A stretch of DNA of 64,000 nt from Chamaecrista fasciculata. Its lineage: Eukaryota > Streptophyta > Magnoliopsida > Fabales > Fabaceae. Shown piece by piece: positions 47,431 to 60,962 of this stretch. Each line of letters starts with the position of its first letter. Within the stretch, counting starts at the first letter, position 1. Made by a program: the position numbers and the translations under genes. The stretch is from contig QANZ01050150.1 of assembly GCA_003254925.1 (NCBI GenBank), forward strand, positions 1 to 64,000. Direction: 5' to 3'. The notes beneath the pieces were generated by a model that was not told where the DNA came from, made no database searches, and saw only the letters and a program-made list of their open reading frames with translations.

Positions 47431-48390
47431 ACTTTAGGCAAATATAATGGACCAAAATAAGCATTCAACCTTTTATCAACAATAATTTTGGTCGTTTTTC
47501 TATGGGTTATTGTAAATGCTTTTCCTTCTCAATACATGTAGGTAAGAGGAAAAATCTGAAAGTATCTGTCAGAAAATCTTTGAAACAAAGAGAGTTAGAG
47601 TTACATTCTGATAAGGCCACTCCCATTGATGAGTAGCACTAATTATTAGAATGGACTACAGTCACCACTCACATGCATGCGCGTTAGTTGCTCATAAACC
47701 AAACTAGAAGGAGACGTGGCAAGATTGCGAAAGCTTATGGCCTATATGCTACATATAGAAGATGAAGAACAATTGGCATTTATATACAAAGTTCTATATA
47801 TATATAAGAAAAAAGATGCCATTCTTACGTCGTTATACTTATACATCACGTTAGAGTAAGTTTGTAAATTACTAAATAAAGAAGTTAGTTCTTAAAAGGT
47901 ATATACATAAGTTGATGATAGTTTAATGTAAAATTAACTGATTAAATTGAATTTTATATATGAAATGATTTTTAGATAAAAAATTAAATTAAATTATTAG
48001 TATAACTTTCAAATATTGAAGTTATAAATTAAATTTTTAACATGTATACATTTTTAGATCAATTTATTTATTTGTTCGTTAAAAATATATATTTCTTTTT
48101 TAAAAAATATATCTCAACATTGTCTAATTAATACTTTATAACTTTTCACTTTACGAAAATTCTAAAAATTGAAAATCTTAATTTCTTTAATCTCATAATT
48201 TAAAAGAAAAATGATGGAGTAACAACTTTTAAGAGTTTGAAAATAAAATTAACATGAGCATGTCATGATATGCTAGAATAGGACAATGTGTTACAATCTA
48301 TTGATTCTTATATATATTAGCCTTTTTCATTAAATACTATGCCTCACAAGTTTTGGCAGTCATATTTTTTAAAAAAAACAAACATTTATA

Positions 48391-48985
48391 TTGATGAACT
48401 AGGCTCTGGCCGGGGGTCATTACTTGGTTCAGATGAGGCAACTCTGGGTTCAAGGTTACCTGTAAGGCAATGAACACACAGGGTGACCCTACGATTCACC
48501 TCTGATGCTTAAGTTAGTAAGGGTTATGAGCTCGATAATCTCAATTGATTGAGTAAAGAGCGTACCTTTTTCTAGTGTGAAGGATTAACCTTTTATACTG
48601 GCTGAGGATGATCTGACGTGATCTTGCCATAAATGCCTAAATGCTTGATTGTGATCCTGGCTGATCTGATTGTGATCTTTGGCTCCCACGTAATTTCCTT
48701 TTCTATGAAAGGTGCCTTGATGGCTAAGGCGTTATCAAGGGAAAGGATCTCTGAGTGATTTGCCTTGATTGACAGCGGATCTTGATCGATCCTTGATTGG
48801 CTCCTGATTGATTCAGAGAATGTTTCCTTATTTGTTGGTGCGTGGGCGCCCACACCATTTGTGATTGTGGGCGTCCACATCTGATGGCGAGATACAGAGC
48901 ATTCATGCCTATGTGATCCATCTGGTGGGTTTGTAGCCTGCTGGATCAAGGGCATGCTCTGTCATTTGGGCCTCCTAATTATTGG
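48391..48985 (+). mobile_element. Solo-LTR-like fossil, copy A
   Basis: It aligns along most of its length with 61796-62330. Shared landmarks in order are GATGAACTAGGCT, AGAGCGTACCTT, TTTTATACT, GGCGTGAT or GACGTGAT, and GATCCTTG. The TATA-like TTTTATACTGG and the lack of coding content suggest LTR sequence without a body. The ends and 5-bp duplication are not clean. It looks broken and old; a non-LTR origin is possible. Confidence 0.45.
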
Positions 48986-49337
48986 GCCTATTTTCATGTA
49001 TTATTCATTTATTTAAACTTGATTGGAGAATAAAATATTTTTTATATTTTAATTATATTATTGAATAACGAAGAATACGGATGAAGACAATAAAGTATAA
49101 GAAATAAAAAAGAACAAAGTACACAAATATTTTCAGAAACAATACTTATTTGTGAGCTATTACGTACACATAAATAATAAATAATATGTTTAATTAAGAA
49201 ATATAACTTTGAAACTCAAACAATTTCCACATAAATAATAGTGAAGCTTAATTCTTAATTTCTAGTCCTAACCAGTAATCGCCACCATTTAGATCGATGT
49301 ACCCTATGTAAAGTCGTAAGTCTTAACCGGGCCCACG

Positions 49338-49580
49338 GATGACGTGGCACCGTAACAAGGCTCTAACTGATTTTTGTCACACGTGGCAGCACACAATGAT
49401 TGGAGTTTTCCGTTGAGGTGTAACACGTGGCGAGAGTAGAATGCAGCCACGACAGTTGCACAAGACTGAGAGGCTTCCAGAAACTTCCCCCAAACTGTTG
49501 GCTAGAAATGGCCGAGGCATTTAGGGGTCAGCATGGCGCCACGTGTACACCTAACCACGTGAGCATCCGACGTGGCGTCC
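49338..49580 (+). promoter_or_regulatory. Cluster of six ACGTG boxes upstream of the RCC1-like gene
   Basis: ACGTG-core sites occur at about 49341-49348 (GACGTGGC), 49378-49387 (CACACGTGGC), 49423-49431 (ACACGTGGC), 49539-49545 (CCACGTGT), 49555-49561 (ACCACGTGA) and 49569-49576 (CGACGTGGC). They lie 250-480 bp before the start codon. Such sites are bound by bZIP (ABF, HY5) and bHLH (PIF) factors. Several of them repeat the same ACGTGGC word. Confidence 0.7.
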
Positions 49581-49823
49581 CCGTTCCTCCGAAAATGATA
49601 CGCTTCTTCCCTTTTTAATTACTCGCCATTATCAGTGAATTTAGGGCACTTTCTGTTTACCAAAAGCTCCACACACAAACTGCCAGAAGACGCAAAAGCC
49701 TGACCACACCTGAGAAAAACGAATAATCAAATCCCTCTTTCACTCTCTTTTTCTCTCTCTCTCTCTTGTATTTTGAATTTTCGATTCCTTTCGTTTATTT
49801 TTCATTTCTTCTCTGAAATCGCC

Positions 49824-52800
49824 ATGAATGGCGGAGGAATTGAAGGTCTAGGTGACGACACGGCGGCATTGCGAGGCGCCGATGTCTACATGTGGGGATA
49901 CCTTCCCGGAGCTCTGCCGCAGAGGTCGCCGTTGTTGACGCCGGTGATTGTTAGGGTTCCGCCGTCGAATGGCTCCTGGAAGGATGTCTGCAGTGGTGGT
50001 TGTGGATTCGCCATGGCTATTTCTGGTGGTGCTTTGTCTCTTCACTTTGTCGTTCTTTTTCTTTTATTTTTGGATTGTGAATTAAAAAAAAAAAACCTAC
50101 TCTGCTACTTAGTTCAAGCTTTTGTAGTGATGTCGCTGTCAGCAGCGTCGCACTTTTGTTTTCGTGGCTTCAAAGCATTTTAGTTTGATTGAATTATTCG
50201 TTTTGAACCTAAATTGTTCCTGCATTTTTTATGCTTTCATTACAGCTTCGAGCTAGTTTTACTTGATTTACTTGTTATTATGTCCAAAATTTGCTCTGTT
50301 ACATGGGCTGATTGCAAAATGAACTTAAGTGTCACCACTCTACTTCTTCCTTTTATTGCTAGGAGTAAGGAAATGCCTTCAGTATAACCGTATGAATGCA
50401 GTTTTTTTATTGATTATGTTTTATTTAAGCTCAAGCCTTTTCTTTTCCCTTCTTTTCGTTTCAAGGTAGTTGTCAAGTGCATGTCTTTCTACTCATTCAT
50501 CTCACTATTCGCCGTCCCTTCTCTGCTAGGTATATTTGCATAAAGCATTTATATAATGCTCATTTGTTCTTCATTAAGCAGAGTCAGGAAAGCTCATTAC
50601 ATGGGGTTCAACAGATGATCTAGGTCAGAGCTATTTAACATCTGGCAAACACGGGGTAATGCATAACCATTTGACATAATACTATTTTTTCCGCCCTTTT
50701 CATTTTGTCAGCTAAATGACATTTTCTAGTTTGATTGTAAAGGAAATTCCTGAGCCTTTCCCTCTTCCAACTGACACTTCTATCATAAAGGCTGTAGCTG
50801 GATGGGCACATTGTGTTGCTACAACAGGTAAGTTTGACTTCCTTATTTTGTTCGGTGGTAAAAAAGAAAGAGAAGCGCAATAAAATACGATGAGACTGAA
50901 AGGAAGTTCGTAAATACGGGAATAAACCTCTCCTGAAAATCATCTCCAGGATTTCATATATCACTGCAGTCAGTTTTCAGTAGTAAATGGTAATTTATCC
51001 ACTAAGGAAAGTTTTTTGCTGATGTTCCATCGCAGATGGTGGTGAAGTTTACACTTGGGGATGGAAGGAATGTGTTCCCTCTGGGAAGGTATTTGGTGAA
51101 GCATCAGCTGGGGTAAGTCTTGAAAAGGATGTATCAGAAAGGCAGAGTTCATTATTGACAGAGCAAGGTATGTTCACCTCTTTACAATAACCATTTGTTT
51201 ACTGCTACCTGTTCTTCCCAGAAAGAGGTCTAAGTAAACCAAGGCGTCCAAAGAAAGAAGAAAAGTGTCTAGCTCTCTATGATGACCAAAACACAATACT
51301 CTTCCTTTATCAGTGCTGATAGTAACTGAAGTAGAGTGGTTCTGCAACAGTGAGCCCTCGTTCTCAAGGCTCAAGAATTACGGGAGGAACTGCTTCAAGT
51401 GCTAGTGGAGAAGAAACTACAAAGCGAAGGAGGGTATCTTCAGCAAAGCAAACCGCTGAAAGCTCACCATCCGGAGATGATACTCTGACAGCAATTCCAT
51501 GTCTCGTCACACTAAACCCTGGGGTAAGGATATCAAGTGTTGCTGCTGGTGGACGTCATACCCTAGCTTTGTCAGGTGATGACTTTATTCTGCACGATTA
51601 ATTAACCTAAGCAAAGCATGTGAATGATGTACGCCATTCCCTTGTGATCATGGTTGTCTAAACTCAAAAATATCACAACTAACTAAGCAGAAGAGCAGTT
51701 ATTTAGTGCGAGGCATGCTATTTATTCTAATTTTCTGAAAGTTTCAGATATAGGACAGGTGTGGGGTTGGGGCTATGGAGGTGAAGGGCAGCTTGGTTTA
51801 GGGTCCAGAATACGCATGGTGTCCTCTCCTCATCTTGTCCCTTGCATTGATTCCTCTACTTATGGAAAAGACAGATCAGTAGCACTTTCTCAAGGAAGCA
51901 TGAATACTGAGGGACAAAATTATAGAGCTCCTGGGAGTTACATAAAGAGAATTGCTTGTGGAGGTCGGCACAGTGTAGTTATCACAGGTGCATATATTTG
52001 GAGTTCTCTATTTTAGTTGCTTTATAGAACCAAATACTTCATACCTAGTTGGTATTAAGGAGTTTTCTATGAGGACTAAAATAAAGTTAGAACTAATTCC
52101 GCATTAGATGGAATAGTCAGAGTAGGAGTTATAAGATTTGGTGAGAGGAGAGACAGAGATCTGATCATTGGGTCCACAAATTTAGGAATATCCATATAAT
52201 TTTTGTTTTTCTGTATTCTAGTTTGAGAATTGATATTAAAAATTAGACAGGTGGCTTTTGGCCATATTTATATTTAAATTGAAAATTATTCCCTTTTGTA
52301 TACAGTTGATTTCATATATGTCGATATTCAAGTATTTTTGTGGTGAACTGACAGATGCTGGAGCTTTGCTTACTTTTGGTTGGGGACTATACGGACAGGT
52401 AAACTACAGATATAATTGGATATTCCTAATTTTTGTTTGTGGTCATCCAGCTAATTCTTTTGTTAGAGTAAGTCTGTTACAGAAGTACACACGTTAATGA
52501 CTTCTCCTTCCAAGTAAATTTTCTTGGTGTGTGTAGTAAAAAAAAACTATCTGATGTGCCACAGAGTGGCATCTCACATGGTTCCTATAGGAAACACATC
52601 CTGGTGCTGAATCCCTGTAGGGGCAGAACAAGAAGTTCCGTGCATCACCTCTTTGGAGCCCAAAGAAGGGGGGGAAAACAAACATAAATTCATTTGTTGG
52701 ATCATCTATAGGAAGATCATTTTTATTTTTTAACGTGTAGAAAATACTTACTCCTGGTGCGGTTGGCTCCTGGCTGTCTTTCTCCTTTGGTGGATTATCA

Positions 52801-55800
52801 TGATTCAATCTTTTGGAAGGGTTTATTTTTATTCTTTCAGTGTTCTGTGTTTTTTCCCCTTTAACCATTTGATAGGAAAGGATTCGGTACCTGGAAAGAG
52901 TTAATGGGTGTAAGGTAGAATTGATAATTATTAATTTTAGAGCTATGGATGCATAAATAATAAGTGCGGGAGAGATTCTGTTATTATCTTATTCTATATA
53001 TTCTGTACAACGAAACATTAATGGATCATAACATAAGGTTACTTGAGTACGCCAGAAAGATTCATCTGAAATCTTACTTTTAAACGGAAAAAGCTATCTA
53101 CAAGTGAAAAAAACAAATTGTATGGGAAAAGCATTTTTAAAATTCTTATCCATTAGTGTGTCCTGAACATAAAATTTTGCCAAGATGTTTAGGAGGAACT
53201 TTTAATGAATTTTGAAAGGAACACTGCATAGTTTTACATTATGACCTATATTGTTACCAGGCACTGAAATTACACCTTCCCTTAGTCAGCTCTTCTAATG
53301 CTTGCGCTTTATTTTCATTTGAAGTAATGTCTGCTTCTTCCAGAGTCGTCTTATGATATTCTCAGTCAGATCTTAGTTGGTATAAGAATGATCTTTGGTG
53401 ATAATGACCATCGAATGCTCAGATGCTCCAGCTTCTAAAGTGGAAAGAGCGACCTACATCAGTTGTGTCTGAGAAATGTGAAGCATTGAGAAATTTGAAG
53501 CAACTTGAATCTGATACAAACTGTACTCTGATCTTGCAAAGATCATGAGTCTTTACTACTTAATTCCTTGAATTTTCCTTTGTAGAAGGATCAAACTAAT
53601 TACAGCTTGTTGACATTTACTCATCTATAGCAATGCTTGGATTTTCTCATTTAACCATTCTTTAGGGTCGACAATCATGTAGGTAAAGTAGAAAATGGTG
53701 GACAAAAGCATTGTAGATGTTGAAGATGAGGTCCCTCTCTAACAAGGGATAATTTGTTCTATCCCCTTACCATGTTCATCCTACTTCTTCTTGTCTTGGT
53801 TGATGAATTATTATGCCTGTTATACTAAAATAATGTCTTCTTGTTTTGATAAAGTGTGGGCAAGGATCTACAGATGATGAGCTAAGCCCAACATGTGTAG
53901 CTTCCTTGTTAGGGATCCGAATAGAGGGAGTCGCTGCAGGACTGTGGCATACAGTCTGTACATCGGCCGATGGTGATGTATATGCATTTGGTGGAAATCA
54001 GTTTGGACAATTGGGAACTGGTGATGATCAAGCTGAGGTATGCCCTACTTTAGGCTCATCCCATAGACTTCCCGCTTTGCTTGTGAAAGCAAAAATAATG
54101 CTATAATTATGTCTTGTACCAGTGTAATATGATCAATTGGTTCTTTGTCTGGCTAACTGATCTATAGGCACTAATCCAAATGGATCACTTGGACTTATAT
54201 ACTTTTAAGACTTTGATCTTAAGCTTCGTGATGCTTGTAATGTTTACAAACCCTGTTATCGAAAGACTCTGCTATAAGTTTTAGGTATTATCATGAATTT
54301 TGAAGCAGACTTTACCAAGGCTATTGGACTCTCCGAGCTTGGACAATAGACATGCTAAAATCATATCTTCAGGGGCTCGTCATACTGCTGTAATAACAGG
54401 TATGTCATACCTTTGACCTTCTCATGTCATTTTATTGACAATCTAAGCAGATCTAGCCTTCCATCATCATTTAACTCAATTCAACAAATGTTAGACTTGA
54501 AACTTTTCTTTTTTTTGTTTTTATTTTTTTGTGGTGGTGGTGNGCTAGACTTGAAACTAGAAAGTACCTGTTGGATTGTCTCCATTCCTTTTCTTAGCTG
54601 ACAATAGCAGTTTGGAAAAGCGCCATTGCATCAAGTACTGGAGACAACATTTCCCCAATGTTTGGATTAGGATCCTCTAAGAAATTTAGTGAAGTTTGTG
54701 AAAAGTTAGAGAAAGATATAAGAGATGGAAATAGAAAGTGAGAATCCTATATATTTGATTATTTTTTATATAAATTTTCTCTCTATTTCTTCCTATCTCT
54801 CTTTAAATTTCACAAATTTAGAGGATCCTAATCCTAATTATTCATTGGTTTTGCTGCAGAGCTCAATCTCTCTCCTCTATTACACTCTCCCATCTCTCTT
54901 CCAAACGTTTAAAAAAAAAATAAAGTTTAGGCTAGGCTCGGGGTACTCCAAAATCAAGTTTAGAAAAATCAATTTTCTCTCTGTTCATTACCAATGCTAT
55001 TATAGCTTACCACAAGTTCCCCAGCTGTCCTCAAATTTTGGTTGACTCACCTCTTTCCAAGACAACCTAGTGGAAATAATGAATGTAGGATGCTGGTGCT
55101 TGAGTGGAACAGTATCGTCGTGAATATATATTTGGTCTTGTGAAGTTTACAATGATGGATAGAAGTCAAACCAAATGATTCTTGGTGAGGGTTGTCTTGA
55201 ATTGTTATCAAAACTGTTATAACTTGGGGCTGTGATCACCAACACTATTTCATAAAAATACTTAATAGCAACAAGGAAGTGTAACTGAGTTGGATGGCGA
55301 GCAACACTACAAATCGACAGTTAAACTTAAATGCTGTCAATATGCGACCGCAGGCTAGTTTAAGAATGATCTTTGTATTTAGATTTTATTGGATATTGAC
55401 AAAAAGAATTTATGTTGATTTTGAATTTATTCTCGTTGATTTAACATTGATTTCTTTTGGGTCTCTTAAAGAGGATGGAAAACTTTTCTGCTGGGGTTGG
55501 AACAAGTATGGACAGGTACTTATATCACGCTTTGAAAATTTTCGTATGTATTTCCTTTTTATTTCATATTTTTGGCGATGAACATATTTGGAATTTATAT
55601 TTATCTAAATTATTTTGTTCAAGTCGTAGAATTAGAGTTTAGTTCTTGAATTTTTTTTTTCCTCTTTTTTCTTTTTCTTTTTCTTTTTCATATGGTAGCT
55701 TGGCCTTGGGGATGTGATTGACCGTAACATTCCTTCTCAAGTCACCATTGAAGGATGTACCCCTAAAAACGTTGCATGTGGATGGTGGCATACCCTTCTT

Positions 55801-55821
55801 CTGGCCGAGTCACCCACTTGA
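49824..55821 (+). CDS. Plant RCC1-repeat family protein
   Basis: RCC1 repeats form a seven-bladed propeller; members act as exchange factors or binding scaffolds. Exons, frame-checked: 49824-50025, 50582-50655, 50743-50827, 51036-51167, 51351-51575, 51748-51987, 52355-52398, 53855-54037, 54309-54399, 55472-55515 and 55699-55821. They give 480 aa. Blade motifs in order include GADVYMWGYLPGALPQRSPL, ITWGSTDDLGQS, AVAGWAHCVAT, VAAGGRHTLALS, VWGWGYGGEGQLGLGSR, RIACGGRHSVVI, FGWGLYGQCGQGS, VAAGLWHTVCTS, FCWGWNKYGQLGLGD and VACGWWHTLLL. A Ser-rich insert near residues 165-205 contains KRRR, a possible nuclear signal. It lacks the GWRHT-type tryptophan clusters of UVR8, so it is another plant RCC1 subfamily. 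The client GTPase is unknown. Confidence 0.93.
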
Positions 55822-58382
55822 ATGCATAGCTTCCTGGAGGTTTTAATCCAATTTTGTTAGTTAGAAGATCGTTTGATTGGTAAATCATGTAGTTTTATGT
55901 ATATGTACATACAGTGGCGTTATACAAACATATACATACATGCAGGTAACTTTTCATGGTTTAAACCCCCTTGTCTGGCTCTAGCATTTAACAATCGGGA
56001 AGGAGTTACTGGATCCTTTTTTTCAGCTGTGTAACATTCCACCTTATGTGTATATAAGTATATAAGTTACTGGATACTTATATTATTATATAAGTATAAT
56101 TAAGATGCCCTGTGAGTTAGAATGCATGTAAATGTAATTATGGGTAGGGTGGTTTCTTTAGAAGATTAGTATATCCATGAAGCAGTAATGTATGGGTTTC
56201 TTTCAAATGCAAATTTCAGAGCTTTATCTGTTTTTGTTTCTAAATAGACTGATAGTGGAAATCATTAGCTTCTTCTCTCATCTGATCTTGCTATTATTTC
56301 CTGAAGATTATTCATAGACTTCTCTTGATTTATAGGAAGCAACTTTGTACACATCTCCATGTTCATGTATCCCTCAAGTCAAATATATATTTTTTTTCAG
56401 ACTGATAATGTTTAACTCTTCATAAAATAGATAGTCTGTGAATCCTATTTAAATTGGTTATATCATCAATTTGTGTCAGTTCTTTCTATCAAATGTTGAT
56501 AAGTTATGCAGAAAAAAACTGGACGTGACTCTTATAATGGTGTTTTAAGAGTTCAAAACCCCAAAAACAAGAAAAAAATAAATTTTGTACTTTTTCTTTT
56601 TTTGTTTTTCACAGGTATCCTCTATTGAGAGGCAATTCTCTATTAATTGCTAAGATCACTTCACTAACTCTTACATACAGCCTTGAGAGCATCAATCTAA
56701 AAATTAGGTCAAATCAATGTGAGTCATTAGGAAGATATACTCTCCAATATGAAGACGCAGAAGAGCCTATATATATGACCGTAAAAAAAGTTCACAAAAA
56801 ATAATACATAAGCAATGAAGACCTGATGCAGGATAATTAATTGCTTGTTACCAAAATCAACCAAAGGTATGGGGAATCCTTGTCTTTCAGTACTAATTAA
56901 TTAATGGTTATAAAAATGATCTTGCATGCTATCTTGTCATTAAAATTTTATATAGTTCACAAATAATCAGAGTTATCCAAGAAAAAACCCTAATTAGTCC
57001 CTAATGGTTTCCTAAACATTTAGCCTACGTTGATATTACATTTATACTTATGATTTTTTTTTCTTTTTACTTTGATAGTTGTAAATAGAAAAAGTTAAAA
57101 AAAAAATACTATAAAAAAATTATATAAATAAAAATACTTTATTTTAAAATTTTAATCGATGATTTAATTATTTGTAAACTCTAAAAATAAAAATCAATTT
57201 TCAAACCTAGAGTTCGGATTAAGTATTATGCTTACAGCTTACATAACCGACAGTATCATTGAGTGGCTAAACAATCAACATAACTTTCTTCGTTGGACTT
57301 GGAGCTTTAATTTTACCCATTTTCAACAGCACATTTTCTTCTTCTTTCTTCTTTTGGATGTATAATAGGAACAATTCCATAAAAAGGACGTTGGGCCTAA
57401 CTGTCAATTGATTCTGATTAGGAATCTGCGAAATCATTTTCTGGTTGTAAGCTGGGAGATGGTGCTTTTGTCTTTTTTGATTTTGGGTAAACTTAAAAAA
57501 CGGTTCTTAAATGTAGCCTATCCACATAATTCAAAAAATTACCTGCGATTTGTACTATTAACACATCATGGTCTCCACATTAAAAATTAATTAAAGATGT
57601 TAAGATGACAGATAAAAATCTCATTTCAGTCCTTATTTAAGGACTAAAATATAACAGTATAAATATTAGAGATCAAAATACAATTTTCACCCACCATTTT
57701 TAATTAATTTTTAATGACAAGACCCCCAATATATTAACCGTACAAAACACAGCCCCAAATTTACTACTTTTTGAATTACAAGATATCATCATAAAGATTG
57801 ATCAAACCAAAAGGACTATTTTCGTATTTTACCCCTTTTCTGTTTTTAGGCCAGTGGTGCTTTTGTCTTAGATTGTGGGTAATCTTCCAATTCCAGTCAA
57901 CAGCTTCAATAAGGATGTCTTAGACCATTAATTGAGCACTCCTTTTCAATCAGATTATTTAAATAAAATGAAGTTAATCATTTCAAATTTAATATATTTA
58001 TCAACTTTAAATTATTTCATACTTAACCTGCATCACGTTATATGTATGGAGTATGGTGATGCATGTGATGCATCATTCAACTTAATTAACAACATTATTG
58101 CGTTTTCAGTTCACAATGAAACATAGCGGCCCCAAGAATAAAGTAAAATAAAATTCTTGAACTATCTCATTAATTTGAAGAGAGGCTAATTAGTAACTAC
58201 TTAGGGGTAGTATGTAATTGTTAGGCTGAATATATATTACATATACGAATTGGAGTATTAACTTCAAGATCAAGATTACAAGAAAATTTTCTGTGTATTT
58301 TAAGTATGTGTTTTAAGTTTAATTAGTGGTTCATTATGAGAATGAATACTTGATTAATACCCCAATCAAATTGAAGGTAAAA
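55822..58382. other. 3' flank of the RCC1-like gene and gene-less stretch
   Basis: The first few hundred bases are probably 3'-untranslated. A decayed foldback lies at about 57470-57840, where TTGTACTATTAACAC and ATTAAAAATTAATTAAA are mirrored by TTTTTAATTAATTTTTAAT and TTAACCGTACAAAACAC. Nothing else is recognised. Confidence 0.45.
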
Positions 58383-58561
58383 CCAAGCTTGGTTGGTCTA
58401 GTGGTTAGCTCATAGGTCTCTTAAGCAATTGTCGAGAGTTCGAATCGCGCCTTGTGTATGCAGCAACCAATTGGCCAACAGCAAACCCTTAAATGGAGCT
58501 CAAATCTGCAGAAGATTAGTCCTTAGCCTATCAGACTAGGGGACACCTTAGGCAACAAAAA
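58383..58561 (+). mobile_element. tRNA-derived SINE, family A (copy 1)
   Basis: The head reads TTGGTCTAGTGGTTAGCTC (A box) and AGAGTTCGAATCGCGCC (B box), spaced as in a tRNA gene. A tRNA-unrelated body and a short A-run follow. An exact 15-bp duplication, AAATTGAAGGTAAAA, lies at 58368-58382 and 58562-58576. The exact duplication implies a fairly young insertion. The acceptor stem does not pair, so this is not a working tRNA. Confidence 0.88.
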
Positions 58562-58766
58562 AAATTGAAGGTAAAAAAAATGAATACTCCACGTAAAACA
58601 AAGGAAAAAATAAAAACTGTTGGCCTTTAATCAAATTGACAAAATTGATTACTTAAAATGAATGCATACACTATGTGCTGAACCATAATATGAAAAACAA
58701 ATTTAATTTGCCACCATATGTCCATATCTATTCCCATTTTCTTAAAAAAAAAAATTGTTTCTTTAT

Positions 58767-60962
58767 GAGTAAAATAACTTCCTGGTCCCTGATTTTTGCA
58801 CTCGCTGACAGATAGGTCCCTGAATTTTACCCATTGTACTAGCCGGTCCCTGAAATTTGCAAACGCCTAACTAATTGGTCCCTCCGTCATATTGGCGTTA
58901 CAAAAATGCTGACGTGGCCATAACGAATGCTGATGTGTCCCGTTATCGCCACGTCAGCACCGTTATATTAAAAAAAAAAACTACCACCTCATAAAATAGT
59001 GACACATAAGTATTTTCTCATTGCACTTATAGGTCTCTGACCCATTTTTATCTCATTATTCTCAATTCTCCCTCTTCTTCATCATCTTCATTCATTTTAG
59101 TCCCAGATCCTCAAAATAAAATTGTAAAGTGTCCTAAAACTTTTTGAAACATTCAAATTTAGTCCTTAAAAATATTTAAAACCCTAAACCCTAAAACCCC
59201 AAACTCTAAACCCTAAATCTAAAACCCTAAAACCCCAAACCTTAAACCCTATAAAAAAGTCTGAGTTCAACAATTAGGTCCTAGACCCATTTAGTCCTTA
59301 AAATTATAAAGTGTCCCAAAACTTTTCTAAACATTCCAATTTAATCCTTAAAAATATAAAAAACCCTAAACCCAAAAACCTTAAAACTTAATTTTTTTTA
59401 ATCTTCACCATCATCTTCATCTTTCCAACCCCACAACCTTCATCTTCATCTTCCCAATCCTAAACCCTAAAAATTTAATCTTCATCTTCATCCTCCATAT
59501 CACTGATTTTGCATGAATCCGAAACTGAAATCGTTAATCAAAATCCTGAAACTGAAATCCTCATAGAAAATCAAAATCCTCACAGCAAATCGAAATCGTG
59601 AATTCGAAACTGAAATCGTGAATTCCCACGCTGTTTTCAAGTTCCGCCATCGACTCGGTTCATCACCACACTTCACCAAAGAAGCAGATCTGTTCAAATC
59701 CCGACAAGATTAGGCCGACAGAAGGATTTGGGAGAGAGAATCGTTCAAGGATACTTTTTTGAATCTTGACCTTCCGATTGATGATCCAGAGAGAGAATCG
59801 TTCAAATCGGAGGAAGTATTTAGTCGACGGAATCGTTCAAATCGTTCAAATCGGGTAAGTCTAGGTTCTATGTGGAAGATTTGTTCGTGAGAGAGTGTTA
59901 TAGGAGGAAAGATTTGGTCGCCGATATAGTTGATGACAGATGATGATGGCTCGTGATGGAGAGAAGCAAGTGAGGAGGTAGATGTAGTTGATGGAGATGA
60001 TGATGATGATGATGATGGGATTAAATTTGAAGATTGATTTTAGGGGATTAAATTTCACTTTGATAAGAAGAAGATGAAGATTGGGATTAAAAAGAATTTA
60101 AGGAGTTTAGAGATTAAAAAAAATTAGGGATTTATGTTAAATTGGGAAGATGAAGATGAAGATTAAAAAAAATTAAGTTTTAGAGGATTTAGGGATTTAG
60201 ATTTTAGGGTTTAAGGTTTAGAGTTTTAGGGTTTTTAATATTTTTAAGGATTAAATTGGATGAAGATGAAGATTAAAAAAAATAAGTTTTAGGGGTTTAG
60301 GGTTTAAGGTTTTTAATTTTCTTAAGGATTAAATTGGAATGTTTGAAAGAGTTTTGGGACACTTTACAATTTTATTTTGAGGATTTGGGACTAAAATGAA
60401 TGAAGATGATGAAAAAAAGGAGGAATTAAGAATAATGGAATAAAAATGGGTCAAGGACCTAATTGTTGAACTTAGAATTTTTTTAGGGTTTAGGGTTTAG
60501 AGTTTGAGGTTTTAAGGTTTAGAGTTTAGGGTTTTTAAAATTTTTAAGGACTAAATTGGAATGTTTGAAAGAGTTTTGGGACACTTTATAATTTTATTTT
60601 GAGGATTTGGGACTAAAATGAATGAAAATGATGAAAAAGAGGGGGAATTGAGAATAATGGAATAAAAATGGGTCAGGGACCTATAAGTGCAATGAGAAAA
60701 TGCTTATGTGTCACTATTTTATGACGTGACATTTTTTTTTTTTTTGGAATATAACGGTGCTGATAACGGGACACGTTAGCGCATAACGGGACATATCAGC
60801 GTCTGTTATAACCACGTCAGCTTTTTTGTAACGACAATATGATGGAGGGACCAATTAGTTAGGCGTTTGCAAATTTCGGGGACCGGTTAGTACAATGGGT
60901 AAAATTCAAGGACCTATTTGTCAGCGACTGCAAAAATCAGGGACCGGGAAGTTATTTTACTC
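58767..60962. mobile_element. Giant foldback element with telomere-like tracts, Mutator-like
   Basis: The 2.2-kb element has inverted arms of several hundred bases each. The ends are GAGTAAAATAACTTCC and GGAAGTTATTTTACTC. The flanks duplicate GTTTCTTTAT (58757-58766 and 60963-60972), or nine bases if the first is excluded. Each arm repeats a ~270-bp block in tandem (words AAGTGTCCTAAAACTTTT and CCATTTAGTCCTTAAAA). Each block is bordered by AAACCCTAAACCCTAAA-type degenerate telomere repeats: CCCTAAA sense on the left, TTTAGGG on the right. The centre (about 59480-60050) is unique and holds GATGAT triplets. No transposase is seen. Confidence 0.85.

Noticed and set aside
49824-55821. RCC1-like gene as UVR8
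   Set aside because: The blade motifs (GWAHC, GGRHT, GGRHS, GLWHT, GWWHT) and the Ser-rich KRRR insert differ from UVR8, and its GWRHT-type tryptophan clusters are not seen.
58386-58460. tRNA gene (A and B boxes present)
   Set aside because: The acceptor ends do not pair, and the sequence runs on into a SINE body with an A-run and flanking duplication.
59178-59260. Interstitial telomere from a chromosome fusion
   Set aside because: The CCCTAAA units are degenerate, short and mirrored within a mobile foldback, so they travelled with the element.
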